A stretch of DNA of 64,000 nucleotides. Origin: Granulicella arctica. Lineage in GTDB: Bacteria; Acidobacteriota; Terriglobia; Terriglobales; Acidobacteriaceae. Within the stretch, counting starts at the first letter, position 1. Each line of letters begins with the position of its first letter. Of the stretch, positions 34,522-42,934 are shown one piece after another. The position numbers and the translations under genes are program-made. The DNA is taken from positions 1,173,187 through 1,237,186 of the forward strand of contig NZ_JACCCW010000001.1 in NCBI RefSeq assembly GCF_013410065.1, read 5' to 3'. The notes under the pieces are model-generated. The model saw only the letters and a list, made by a program, of their open reading frames with translations, had not been told where the DNA came from and did no database searches.

Positions 34522-34592
34522 TCAATTAGGACATTTCAAATATGAATTACTGAAACCTGTTTAGGGCGGCTGAGGAAGCCCTGTTCATGCTC

Positions 34593-35438
34593 TTAGAGCC
34601 AGGCGCTGAGGAGGCGGCCTGCGGAGCCGAGGAGACAGAGGTTGTCGGTGCGGTTGCTGAAGTAGAGGGCGTTGAGTTCGGTGGAGCCGAGGTCTTCGAG
34701 GTTATGGAAGCTGGGTAGCTCGGCTGCTACTTCGCCTGGGGTGAAGGCGAGTTGGAAGGGTTCGCCGGCGAGCTGGACGCGGGCGGCGAGGGAGTCGTGG
34801 GCGAGCTGCTCGAGGGGTGGAAGGACGTGGCGGGGCTGGCCGTAGTCGAAGATAATTCCGGTGCCGCGAGGCTGGGCGGCGATGAAGGCGACGGTCGCGC
34901 GGAAGGCCGGGAGGGTGAGGTAGGGGACGACGCCGAGCCAGGCGAAGACGGTGGGGAGGTGCGGATCGTGGCCAGCGGCGAGGAGCTGCTCGGGGAGGGA
35001 TTCGGTCTCGAAGTCGACCGGCGCGTAGGTGAGGTTGAATGGGTGGGGGAGCTGGCTGGTGGCGAGGAGGTCGCGCTTCCACTGCTGGGTGGCGGGGTGG
35101 TCGACCTCGAAGACGCGGAGCTGCGGGTAGGGGTTGCGGTGAGCGAAGGTGTCGAGGCCAGCGCCGAGCAGGACGTACTGGGTGACGCCGCGGGCGACTG
35201 CGGCGGCGAGCTGGTCCTCTGCGTAACGGCTGCGGGCGACGAGGTAGGCGCGGAGGGCTGCGGAGAAGGGCTTCTCGAGCTTGGTGACGGTTTTTTGGAC
35301 CTCGGGAAGGTACTCGGTGCCGAGGATGGGGACGGCGATGGGGTCGTCGAGGATGAGGGGGTGGGCGTCGTAGAGCTGGTGCGCGGCGCGGCGCATGGCG
35401 ACGCGAAGGGCGGTGCGGGATGGGCGGGCGTCTTGCAT
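34593..35438 (-). CDS. Class I SAM-dependent methyltransferase (leucine carboxyl methyltransferase-like)
   Basis: 281 residues. The pattern matches the TIGR00027/LCMT-like group: SRTALRVAMRRAAHQLYDAH, LVARSRYAEDQLAAAVARG, then motif I QYVLLGAGLDTFAHRNPY and the acidic residue after the second strand (LRVFEVDHPATQQWKR). PTVFAWLGVVPYLTLPA follows. The natural substrate of this bacterial group is generally unknown. I chose the ATG at 35438 (MQDARPSRTA); the upstream extension lacks a ribosome-binding site. It is divergent from the LLM gene. Confidence 0.86.
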   Translation of the reverse strand: MQDARPSRTALRVAMRRAAHQLYDAHPLILDDPIAVPILGTEYLPEVQKTVTKLEKPFSAALRAYLVARSRYAEDQLAAAVARGVTQYVLLGAGLDTFAHRNPYPQLRVFEVDHPATQQWKRDLLATSQLPHPFNLTYAPVDFETESLPEQLLAAGHDPHLPTVFAWLGVVPYLTLPAFRATVAFIAAQPRGTGIIFDYGQPRHVLPPLEQLAHDSLAARVQLAGEPFQLAFTPGEVAAELPSFHNLEDLGSTELNALYFSNRTDNLCLLGSAGRLLSAWL

Positions 35439-35530
35439 CGTGTCTAGTGTAGCGGCTGGCTTGTGGTTGGTAGATGTGTCTCCCGTTCTTCGCGGGCGGC
35501 GGCGAGGTAGCATAGCGCGTGAGGGGATTT

Positions 35531-36577
35531 ATGCAGATTGGCATTGATAGCTTTGCGGCGGCTACGAAGGATTCGGCAACAGGGATTGCGATCAGCCCAA
35601 CGGAGCGGCTGCGGAATCTGGTGGAGGAGATTGTGCGGGCCGATGAGGCTGGAGTGGATGTGTTCGGCATCGGGGAGCATCATCGGAGTGAGTTTCTGGA
35701 CTCGGCACCGACGGTGATTCTGGCGGCGGCGGCGGCGCGGACGAAGCGCATCCGGCTGACGAGCGCGGTGACGGTGCTGAGCGCGGCGGACCCGGTGCGG
35801 GTGTTCCAGGAGTTCGCGACGCTGGACCTGATCTCCGAAGGGCGGGCGGAGATTGTGGCGGGGCGGGGTTCGTTTATCGAGGCGTATCCGCTGTTCGGGC
35901 TGGCGTTGCAGGACTACGACTCCCTGTTTGCGGAGAAGCTGGAGCTGCTGCTGACGCTGCGGGATAACGTGCAGGTGCACTGGTCGGGGAAGCATCGGGC
36001 TCCGCTGACGGGGCAGGGGGTGTATCCGCGGCCGTTGCAGGAGAAGTTGCCGGTATGGGTGGGTGTGGGAGGGACGCCTGCGTCGTTTGCGCGAGCGGGG
36101 ACGCTGGGGCTGCCGCTGATGGTGGCGATCATTGGCGGGGAGCCGCATCGGTTTCGTCCGCTGATCGACCTGTACCGCGAGTCAGGACGGCGGGCGGGTC
36201 ATGCTCCGGAGACGCTGAAGGTGGGGATTCACTCGCTGGGGTTTCCGGGGGAGTCGGATGAGCAGGCGGCGGATGAGTACTACCCAGGGTACAAGCGGAT
36301 GTTTACGGAGATCGGCAAGGAGCGGGGCTGGCCGCCGGTGACGCGGGGTCAGTACGATGCGCTGCGTGGACCGACGGGAGCGTTGCTGGTGGGCGACGTG
36401 GAGACGGTGGTGGCGAAGGTGTTGCACGTACACGAGTCGCTGGGCGGCATCGATCGGATGACCTTCCAGATGACGAGTCCGGAGATTCCGCATGCGGCGA
36501 TGCTGCGGGCGATCGACGTGCTGGGGACGCAGGTGGCTCCGCAGGTGCGGGAGGCTCTCGCTACGAAACTTAGTTGA
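35531..36577 (+). CDS. LLM-class flavin-dependent oxidoreductase
   Basis: 348 residues, bacterial-luciferase-like TIM barrel using FMN or F420. Indicative stretches are MQIGIDSFAAATKDSATGI, ADEAGVDVFGIGEHHRSEFL, IRLTSAVTVLSAADPVRVFQ, EFATLDLISEGRAEIVAGRG and PLPVWVGVGGTPASFARAG-like (LPVWVGVGGTPASFARAG). The middle region (MVAIIGGEPHRFRPLIDLYR) is typical of the group often annotated as putative monooxygenase. The ATG at 35531 follows GAGGGG. It is single-gene, divergent from the methyltransferase. The substrate is unknown. Confidence 0.9.
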   Translation: MQIGIDSFAAATKDSATGIAISPTERLRNLVEEIVRADEAGVDVFGIGEHHRSEFLDSAPTVILAAAAARTKRIRLTSAVTVLSAADPVRVFQEFATLDLISEGRAEIVAGRGSFIEAYPLFGLALQDYDSLFAEKLELLLTLRDNVQVHWSGKHRAPLTGQGVYPRPLQEKLPVWVGVGGTPASFARAGTLGLPLMVAIIGGEPHRFRPLIDLYRESGRRAGHAPETLKVGIHSLGFPGESDEQAADEYYPGYKRMFTEIGKERGWPPVTRGQYDALRGPTGALLVGDVETVVAKVLHVHESLGGIDRMTFQMTSPEIPHAAMLRAIDVLGTQVAPQVREALATKLS

Positions 36578-36863
36578 GGAGAGGCTTGATGAGGGACGCA
36601 ATGCTCGCACTAACACTTCCAGAATGCGGAGGTGTGCGTTGCGGATTCCTGCTTGTTTCAATCTCACGGAGTTTTTGGTGCAGGTTTGTTCCTTCGTTAA
36701 CACGTTACTCAAAAGACGAGATTGGCGTTTATGGGGACTAATCCGACGGTGAAACAGGTCTGATCAGCAAGCCATGGTCAATGAGTGCATTGGGCTGTTC
36801 TCGTTAGTTTAGTTACGTCTACACCAATGCAAATGGGAAGCCACAGGAAATCCAGCTCACCCC
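36578..36863. other. Intergenic stretch upstream of the PadR operator
   Basis: No gene, RNA or repeat was recognised here. The sequence is less GC-rich than the surrounding genes. Short + strand readings have no ribosome-binding site. It is followed by the PadR promoter/operator. Confidence 0.4.
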
Positions 36864-36905
36864 TTGCACTTCTACAATAGAAAAATGTACAACTCTTGTA
36901 GAAGT
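36864..36905. promoter_or_regulatory. Promoter with palindromic PadR operator
   Basis: A perfect inverted repeat ACTTCTACAA (36868-36877) / TTGTAGAAGT (36896-36905) encloses a second palindrome TACAACTCTTGTA (36888-36900). The right arm ends 13 bp before the padR start codon. TTGCAC at 36865-36870 could be the -35 box, with the -10 region within the inner palindrome. TACAA/TTGTA dyads fit the wing-HTH sites of PadR proteins, so autorepression is likely. Confidence 0.6.
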
Positions 36906-36918
36906 TTAAGGGGAATGA

Positions 36919-37251
36919 ATGACGGACCAACATATTGACCTTCCGCAGGGCACGCTGGACCTGCTCATTCTGAGGACGCTGGCGCTCGGATCGCAGCACG
37001 GCTGGGCGATCTCCGAACGGGTGCAACAGGTGTCCAGCGACGTGCTCCGGATCCAGCAGGGTTCTCTGTATCCGGCGCTCCACCGGCTTGAACGGCGAGG
37101 CTGGATCAAGGCCGAGTGGGGGATGTCAGAAAACAACCGCCGCGCCAAGTACTACGAACTCACCCGTAGCGGCAAAAAGCAGCTCGAAGTGGAAACGGAC
37201 AGTTGGCGAAAGCTGGCCGCAGCCGTCGCCCAAATTCTAGAGAGTGTGTGA
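36919..37251 (+). CDS. PadR-family transcriptional regulator
   Basis: 110 residues, a winged helix-turn-helix with a short C-terminal dimerisation helix. [60 protein letters not shown] and [18 protein letters not shown] are near-canonical for the small PadR class found next to acidobacterial permeases. AAGGGG lies just upstream of the ATG. The permease start is 10 bp after its stop, so the two form an operon, and PadR probably represses both through the palindrome upstream. Confidence 0.95.
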   Translation: MTDQHIDLPQGTLDLLILRTLALGSQHGWAISERVQQVSSDVLRIQQGSLYPALHRLERRGWIKAEWGMSENNRRAKYYELTRSGKKQLEVETDSWRKLAAAVAQILESV

Positions 37252-37261
37252 GGGTCGCGCC

Positions 37262-39934
37262 ATGCTACAGGATCTGCGTCTTCGTCTCCGTGCCTTATTT
37301 CAGAAGAATGCCATGGACTTGGAGTTGAACGAGGAACTTCGCTTCCATTTCGACAATGAGGTTGAAAAGTATAAGCGCGCGGGTATGCGTGAGGACGCGG
37401 CCAGGAGGCGCGCCCGCCTGGTCTTTGGCGGCCACCAGCAGGTCAAAGAAGACTGCCAGGACGCGCGCGGGATCAGCTTTCTCGAAACAACAACCCAGGA
37501 TGTTCGATATAGCCTTCGTGCGATGCGCAAAAATCCTGGCTTCTTCAGCATTGCCGCGCTCACACTTGCTCTCGGTATTGGCGCAAGCATCGCTGTCTTC
37601 AGCCTCGTCAATACGATCCTGCTGAAGCCGTTGCCCTATCCGAATGCAAACCGGGTTGTGATGCTCTGGCGCGAAGGCCCCCTGGCCGGAGTTGGCGATA
37701 TGCCCTGGGCGCCAGGGGAATACAGCGTTCTGGCGAGAGCGGCGACCGCATTTCAAAACCTGGGAGCCTTTAAGAAAGACTCCTTCAATCTCACAGGGGC
37801 AAGTAGTCCGGAACTTCTCGAGGGTGTGCGGGCATCCGCCGGGTTGTTCCCGGCGTTGGGGGTGTCACCATTGCTGGGACGCACTTTTACGGCCGAGGAA
37901 GACCAGCCAGGCTATGACCATGTAACCGTTCTGAGCAACCGACTGTGGCAGAGTCGATTTGGCGGAGATACCGGCATTGTGGGCAAGATTATTGATCTGA
38001 ATGGTTATCCCTACACCGTGATAGGAGTGATGCCGAAGAGCTTTACGTTTCCAAATCAGGATGGAATCCCTCCGATCCTGGACCTTCCCAAAGAGACGCA
38101 GCTTTGGGTGCCGTTGGCGCTGCCCGTTGCCCCCAAAGGCGCCAATGAGCTTGGAGTCATCGGGCAACTGAAGTCGAACGGCACTCTCGGTATGGTCGTG
38201 CAGGATATGAATGTCACCGAGAGAAGCCTGGAGGAGCATATACCGCAGGAAAAAGGCTGGTCCTCACGCGTGGTCCTGCTAACCCAACAAACAGTGACCG
38301 ATGCGCGCCGCCCGTTGCTGTTGTTGCTGGGAGCAGTGAGTGTGGTGCTGTTGATTGCCTGCGCCAATGTTGCCGGATTGACGCTGAACCGCTCCCTTGG
38401 CCGCCGCCGCGAACTTACTTTGCGCGGTGCGCTGGGTGCCGGGCGCAGCCGATTGGTTCGGCAGTTGATGACCGAATCACTCCTGTTGGCCTTTGTTGGC
38501 GGCATCATGGGGATTCTCTTCGGCGAGGCGAGCTTGTATCTGGTAAAGCACTTCGGTCCGGACAGCATCCCTCACCTGCATGAGACCGGACTCGACTTGC
38601 GGTTGATCGGATTCGCACTGGGCATAACGCTCATCACCGGTCTGCTCTTCGGGCTAGCCCCGGCCGTCGGAGCTACACGTATGAATATGGTCGAGGCTCT
38701 GAAGGAAGGAGGTCAGCGCTCCGTTGGGAGCGCAACCGCACCGCGGATTCGCAATGCGCTTCTGATTGCTCAGGTTGCCATGGCGCTGGTGCTGGTTGTC
38801 GCCTCCGGACTGCTGGTTCGGACCTTCTACTCCATGCTCCGTTCGGACGCCGGGTTTGATGTAGCGCGGATTGTTACGTTCGAGCTGCCTTTGCCAACTT
38901 CTAAATACGCTGATACTGGTCGCATGGCGCAGCTCTATCAGCAGGTTCTGCTGCGGCTTCAGTCTGTGCCGGGCGTCCGGAGCGCTGGGTTCGCTTCCGT
39001 CGTTCCCATGGGGGGCGCACCCGACGGCACGGTCATCCGCATGCCGGAGCATCCCACTACGAAACGTTCCGAACAGCCCTATGCGAATTACTCCTTTGCC
39101 TCGCCAGGCTACTTTGCGACGATGGGAACACCGTTGCTTCGCGGACGCGACTTCAGTGATGCGGATACCCTCAATTCAGTGCCTGTAGTCATCATTAGCA
39201 GCAGCATGGCGAAGAAATACTTTCACGGCGAAGATCCGGTCGGGAAACAGGTAGGTGTTGCCACAACGAAGATTCCAGTGCGAACAATCATCGGTGTGGT
39301 TGCGAATATAAAGCACGCATCGCTGCGAGAAGAACCTGATCCCGAGATGTTTGTGCCCTATACGCAGAATGAGATCAAGGTATGGCCATCGATGCAGACG
39401 ATGCAGTTCGCGGTGCGTAGCAGGACGGATCAAACCGCAATTGCAGAGAGCGTGCGCCAGGCGGTCCACGCCGTTGATCCTGACCTGCCGGTCGCCAAGT
39501 TTGCGACACTCGCTACTCTGGTCGACAGGTCTATGACCGCCGACCGGTTCTCAATGCTTCTGGTCGGCTCCTTTGGAGTGCTGGCGCTCATTCTCGCTTC
39601 CATCGGCATGTATGGCGTGATCTCCTATTCGGTCATGCAGCGCACTCCGGAGATTGGCGTCCGAATCGCGCTCGGTGCGCAACGCACGCAGATTTTTGTC
39701 ATGATCCTGCGGCAGGCAAGTCGTCTTGCCGTCTCCGGAATCGCAATCGGCCTGATTGCGGCTCTAGGCGCAACCCGCCTGATGACGCGCTTCCTCTATG
39801 GAGTTCAGCCTGCGGACCCGATTACATTTGCTGTAGTGTCTCTTCTTCTGGCGTCGGTGGCTTTCCTGGCCTGTTACGTCCCGGCTCGAAAGGCAATGAA
39901 GGTCGATCCGATGATTGCCCTGCGTTACGAGTAG
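37262..39934 (+). CDS. MacB/FtsX-type orphan ABC permease (ADOP family)
   Basis: 890 residues. The soluble N terminus (DLRLRLRALFQKNAMDLELN, EELRFHFDNEVEKYKRAG) is the helical extension typical of acidobacterial duplicated orphan permeases. It is followed by two copies of the MacB_PCD periplasmic domain plus FtsX membrane domain. First membrane segment: FFSIAALTLALGIGASIAVF; central cluster: LLLLGAVSVVLLIACANVAG; final cluster: SFGVLALILASIGMYGVISY. No ATPase gene is adjacent. The permease may couple to a distant MacB-type ATPase or act mechanically; function is unproven. Codon use is balanced, unlike the G-biased + strand genes, suggesting lateral acquisition of the PadR-permease pair. Confidence 0.92.
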   Translation: MLQDLRLRLRALFQKNAMDLELNEELRFHFDNEVEKYKRAGMREDAARRRARLVFGGHQQVKEDCQDARGISFLETTTQDVRYSLRAMRKNPGFFSIAALTLALGIGASIAVFSLVNTILLKPLPYPNANRVVMLWREGPLAGVGDMPWAPGEYSVLARAATAFQNLGAFKKDSFNLTGASSPELLEGVRASAGLFPALGVSPLLGRTFTAEEDQPGYDHVTVLSNRLWQSRFGGDTGIVGKIIDLNGYPYTVIGVMPKSFTFPNQDGIPPILDLPKETQLWVPLALPVAPKGANELGVIGQLKSNGTLGMVVQDMNVTERSLEEHIPQEKGWSSRVVLLTQQTVTDARRPLLLLLGAVSVVLLIACANVAGLTLNRSLGRRRELTLRGALGAGRSRLVRQLMTESLLLAFVGGIMGILFGEASLYLVKHFGPDSIPHLHETGLDLRLIGFALGITLITGLLFGLAPAVGATRMNMVEALKEGGQRSVGSATAPRIRNALLIAQVAMALVLVVASGLLVRTFYSMLRSDAGFDVARIVTFELPLPTSKYADTGRMAQLYQQVLLRLQSVPGVRSAGFASVVPMGGAPDGTVIRMPEHPTTKRSEQPYANYSFASPGYFATMGTPLLRGRDFSDADTLNSVPVVIISSSMAKKYFHGEDPVGKQVGVATTKIPVRTIIGVVANIKHASLREEPDPEMFVPYTQNEIKVWPSMQTMQFAVRSRTDQTAIAESVRQAVHAVDPDLPVAKFATLATLVDRSMTADRFSMLLVGSFGVLALILASIGMYGVISYSVMQRTPEIGVRIALGAQRTQIFVMILRQASRLAVSGIAIGLIAALGATRLMTRFLYGVQPADPITFAVVSLLLASVAFLACYVPARKAMKVDPMIALRYE

Positions 39935-40092
39935 TCTGCTGGAAATCCATTCTGATTGCCGGCATCTGCACAGAGATATATTTCGAGTGCGGATCATCTC
40001 ATTAGTCGTCTTCGCGGCAGCGATCCATGTGGGTTGGTTGCCGGGAGGAGAGTTTCGTGACAGCTTCGGAAGGAGCTGGGGACGACCGGGCT

Positions 40093-40932
40093 TTAGGCGG
40101 TCATCCAGCTTAGGGTTTGGGAGAGATACTGCTTGATGTCTTTGCGGGCGACGATGGCGTCGAGGAAACCGTGCTGGAGGAGGAACTCGGAGCGCTGGAA
40201 GCCTTCGGGGAGCTTCTGGCGGATGGTCTGCTCGATGACGCGGGCTCCGGCGAAGCCGATGAGTGCGCCGGGTTCGGCGATATTGAGGTCGCCGAGCATG
40301 GCGAAGCTGGCGGTGACGCCACCGGTGGTGGGGTCGGTCATGACGGAGATGTAGGGGATCTTTGCGTCGTCGAGTTTGGCGAGGCCGGCGGAGATCTTGG
40401 CGAGCTGCATGAGGGAGGCGAGGCCCTCCATCATGCGGGCCCCGCCGGAGGCGGCGACGATGATGAGGGGATGGCGCGTGGCGAGCGAGCGATCGACGGC
40501 GCGGGCGATGGTTTCGCCGACTACTGCGCCCATGCTGCCGCCGATGAAGCTGAACTCCATGACGCTGAGGACGACGGAGTGCGGGCCGAGCTGGCCGATG
40601 GCGTTGACGATGGCGTCGTTGAGGCCGGTCTTCTTCTGGGCTTCGGCGAGGCGGCGCTTGTAGGGCTTGAGGTCGGTGAACTGGAGGGGGTCGGTGGAGA
40701 CGAGGTCGAGGTCGACGAGCTCGTAGCCGGGCTCGAGGAGGTTCTCGATGCGGCTGCGGGCGTCAAGGCGAAAGTGGTAGCCGCATTTGGGGCAGACCTG
40801 GAGGTTGGCCTCCATCTCGGCCTTCCAGATAACCTGGCCGCAGGAGCCGCACTTGATCCAGAGACCTTCGGTGCGGACTGTTTTTTCGGCGTCGTTGACG
40901 ATCGCGTGGTGCTCGCGCTTGAACCAGGTCAT
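40093..40932 (-). CDS. accD: Acetyl-CoA carboxylase carboxyltransferase subunit beta
   Basis: 279 residues. Transfers carboxyl from carboxybiotin to acetyl-CoA, the committed step of fatty acid synthesis, as part of an AccA2-AccD2 complex. The N-terminal zinc ribbon has Cys28, Cys31, Cys47 and Cys50 (KCGSCGQVIW, LQVCPKCGYHF). The crotonase-type core shows GSMGAVVGETIARAVDRSLA, PLIIVAASGGARMMEGLASL and VMTDPTTGGVTASFAMLGDL, ending IGFAGARVIEQTIRQKLPEG. accA and folC are not adjacent. The start is ATG 40932. Confidence 0.97.
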   Translation of the reverse strand: MTWFKREHHAIVNDAEKTVRTEGLWIKCGSCGQVIWKAEMEANLQVCPKCGYHFRLDARSRIENLLEPGYELVDLDLVSTDPLQFTDLKPYKRRLAEAQKKTGLNDAIVNAIGQLGPHSVVLSVMEFSFIGGSMGAVVGETIARAVDRSLATRHPLIIVAASGGARMMEGLASLMQLAKISAGLAKLDDAKIPYISVMTDPTTGGVTASFAMLGDLNIAEPGALIGFAGARVIEQTIRQKLPEGFQRSEFLLQHGFLDAIVARKDIKQYLSQTLSWMTA

Positions 40933-41023
40933 GCGGTGTGTACCCTTCCCGTGTGCATGACCATTGTACTAGGGGGTGCGTTACGTCTCGCTGGCTAAGG
41001 GTCTAAGCCTCGCGCTTTATCGG

Positions 41024-41956
41024 TCATTCCGCACTCTCTCTATTGGCTGCAAGAAACTTTCTCATCTCCTCAGCGATAACGTTGACATGGGTCTCCAGCG
41101 CAAAATGCCCGGTATCGATGAGCTGAACGACAGCATTCGGATTATCGCGCCGAAACGCCTCAGCTCCGGCAGGGATGAAGTACGGATCGTGTTTCCCCCA
41201 GATGGCGAGCAACGGAGGTTTTGCTTTTCTGAAGTACTCCTGGAACGCCGGGTAGAGCTTCACGTTATTCGCGTAATCGAGGAAGAGGTCCAATTGGATG
41301 TCCTGGTTCCCAGGGCGTGCCATCAAGGCGGCGTCCAGCGTGTACCCCTCCGGGGCAATCTTTTCAGGATCGGCGATACCGGTTCCGTACTCTCTGCGCA
41401 GGCCCTCCGGAGTTAGAGCCGGGCGAATCGCTTCACGATTCTCTGTGGTGGGGCTGCTCCAATAGCGGCGGATCGGCGCCCACGCGTCTCCTAGTCCTTC
41501 TTCATACGCATTGCCGTTCTGCGACACAATTGCTGTCACGCGTTCGGGATGAGCCATCGCCAACCGAAAGCCGGTAGGCGCTCCGTAATCGAACACATAC
41601 AACGCGTACTGTTTCAATTTCAAAGTCTCGGTGAACTTCCCCATTGTCGTGGCGAGGGAGTCGAAGCTGTAGACGTATCCGCGTTGCTCAGGAACCTCGG
41701 TAAATCCAAATCCAGGCAGATCGGGGGCAATGACGCGATACCGGTCGGCCAACCGCGGAATCAGCTCCCTGTACTGGAACGAGGAGGTCGGGAACCCATG
41801 CAGCAGGAGGACAACTGGACCATCCTGCGGGCCTGCTTCACGATAGAACACGCTGACGCCATCCGCGTCTATGCGGTTCACCGACGTCTGTGGCCAGTCA
41901 TAGTTTCCGCCCTCGCCGTCTTCGATGATTGCGTTTTGGCTGTACTTTGTCGGCAT
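41024..41956 (-). CDS. Alpha/beta hydrolase, epoxide-hydrolase/haloalkane-dehalogenase-like
   Basis: 310 residues, cytoplasmic. The oxyanion region is VVLLLHGFPTSSFQYRELIP. The nucleophile elbow VFDYGAPTGFRLAMAHPERV carries Asp instead of Ser, as in epoxide hydrolases and dehalogenases. LLAIWGKHDPYFIPAGAEAF supplies the acid, and LIDTGHFALETH the catalytic His. A helical cap lies between. Substrate is unknown; similar proteins are often just labelled alpha/beta fold hydrolase. Composition differs from the native G-skewed genes. Confidence 0.9.
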   Translation of the reverse strand: MPTKYSQNAIIEDGEGGNYDWPQTSVNRIDADGVSVFYREAGPQDGPVVLLLHGFPTSSFQYRELIPRLADRYRVIAPDLPGFGFTEVPEQRGYVYSFDSLATTMGKFTETLKLKQYALYVFDYGAPTGFRLAMAHPERVTAIVSQNGNAYEEGLGDAWAPIRRYWSSPTTENREAIRPALTPEGLRREYGTGIADPEKIAPEGYTLDAALMARPGNQDIQLDLFLDYANNVKLYPAFQEYFRKAKPPLLAIWGKHDPYFIPAGAEAFRRDNPNAVVQLIDTGHFALETHVNVIAEEMRKFLAANRESAE

Positions 41957-42013
41957 AGACCACCTTCTGTGGTTGGATCGAGATCAGCCCGATGTTATCC
42001 CAGCTGTCTTAGA

Positions 42014-42046
42014 GGGGTCGCTATATCAAACGTTAAAAATCGTACG
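42014..42046 (+). repeat. 33-bp inverted repeat, left arm
   Basis: Begins GGGGTCGCTATATCAAACGT and ends ATCGTACG. It pairs with the reverse complement of 42836-42868 at 27 of 33 positions. The two arms bracket the DUF6438 gene. Confidence 0.75.
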
Positions 42047-42169
42047 GTAGGCCCTTTTGCGCAATGCTAGACTCGTCGCTCTTCCATCTCGGCATGCGCC
42101 ACGATAGCTTCCGCGAATGCGACTTGAACGAAACCGCTTCACGCCGAGACCCAAGATTCAGCCCGTCAG

Positions 42170-42709
42170 TCACTTTTGCGATTGGGGATGATCCTGCTTG
42201 ACCCCAATCAGGTTCCGCACCGCATCAAAGGCTGCTACCTGTTCGCTTAGCTTGTACAACCACGAAGGCGCGTTGCTAGGGCCAGTATTGGTGACGACCT
42301 TTATCTGACCTCCAATACTTAGTGTGGTGACGGAGCGTCCGCCGTCAGACGCGCGCATGACATATTCATCACAGAGGCCTCCGAAACCCAGTTTTCGGGC
42401 ATTCTCAATGAGAGCTTTGGCTTGTGCTGCGTCTACACTCGCGGAAGCATCGCCGACTGAACTCACCCTCTCCTCCCCATGCCACACTACCCTGCCATCC
42501 CCATAAACGCGAACAGTATAGACAGGCACTCTGCCATAGGAGGGTAGCTGATGCACTTCTATGAAGTCATCTCCATAAATGGTTACGTTCTCCGCGAACA
42601 AGGATTTTTCAGGGCAGCCTTTGTCACCGAAGCCTGGCTTCGGTATCTGACCTAAAGCAGAGAGAGCAGTCATCGCGACGCTCACAATCATCAAAGCCTT
42701 AGCTTTCAT
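42170..42709 (-). CDS. Exported DUF6438-like protein
   Basis: 179 residues. MKAKALMIVSVAMTALSALG is a signal peptide. The body, VTIYGDDFIEVHQLPSYGRV, PVYTVRVYGDGRVVWHGEER then VDAAQAKALIENARKLGFGG, fits the DUF6438 pattern (a small beta-rich domain with a tyrosine/aspartate-rich strand followed by a helix). The function is unknown. It is the only gene between two 33-bp inverted repeats. The sequence is less GC-rich than the core genes. Confidence 0.75.
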   Translation of the reverse strand: MKAKALMIVSVAMTALSALGQIPKPGFGDKGCPEKSLFAENVTIYGDDFIEVHQLPSYGRVPVYTVRVYGDGRVVWHGEERVSSVGDASASVDAAQAKALIENARKLGFGGLCDEYVMRASDGGRSVTTLSIGGQIKVVTNTGPSNAPSWLYKLSEQVAAFDAVRNLIGVKQDHPQSQK

Positions 42710-42835
42710 TCACGCATCTCCTTAGTACTCCCACGATAGGGGCAAGCTTCTGGAGTGATTGACGCACCGAAGTGTCACTCAGTAACGAAAAACGCGTTTC
42801 TCTGAAGTGGGCTGTGTTCAGCCTTGAGCCGTTAG

Positions 42836-42868
42836 CGTACGATTTTCGATGTTTGGTGTAGTGACCCC
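42836..42868 (-). repeat. 33-bp inverted repeat, right arm
   Basis: Its reverse complement begins GGGGTCACTACACCAAACAT and ends ATCGTACG. The six differences from the left arm are all transitions. A second short palindrome, CCCTTAGAGCTTAGGG, overlaps its outer edge at about 42866-42881. Confidence 0.75.
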
Positions 42869-42934
42869 TTAGAGCTTAGGGTGCTCCCTCCAACGAGAAG
42901 ACCGGATTCGGCAACGACATGTGTTGAACAGACT

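Noticed and set aside
36492..36752. 86-residue + strand reading overlapping the end of the LLM gene
   Set aside because: Arg/Leu-rich out-of-frame reading without a ribosome-binding site.
42014..42868. Complete insertion sequence
   Set aside because: Inverted repeats are present, but the only gene encodes an exported DUF6438-like protein, not a transposase.
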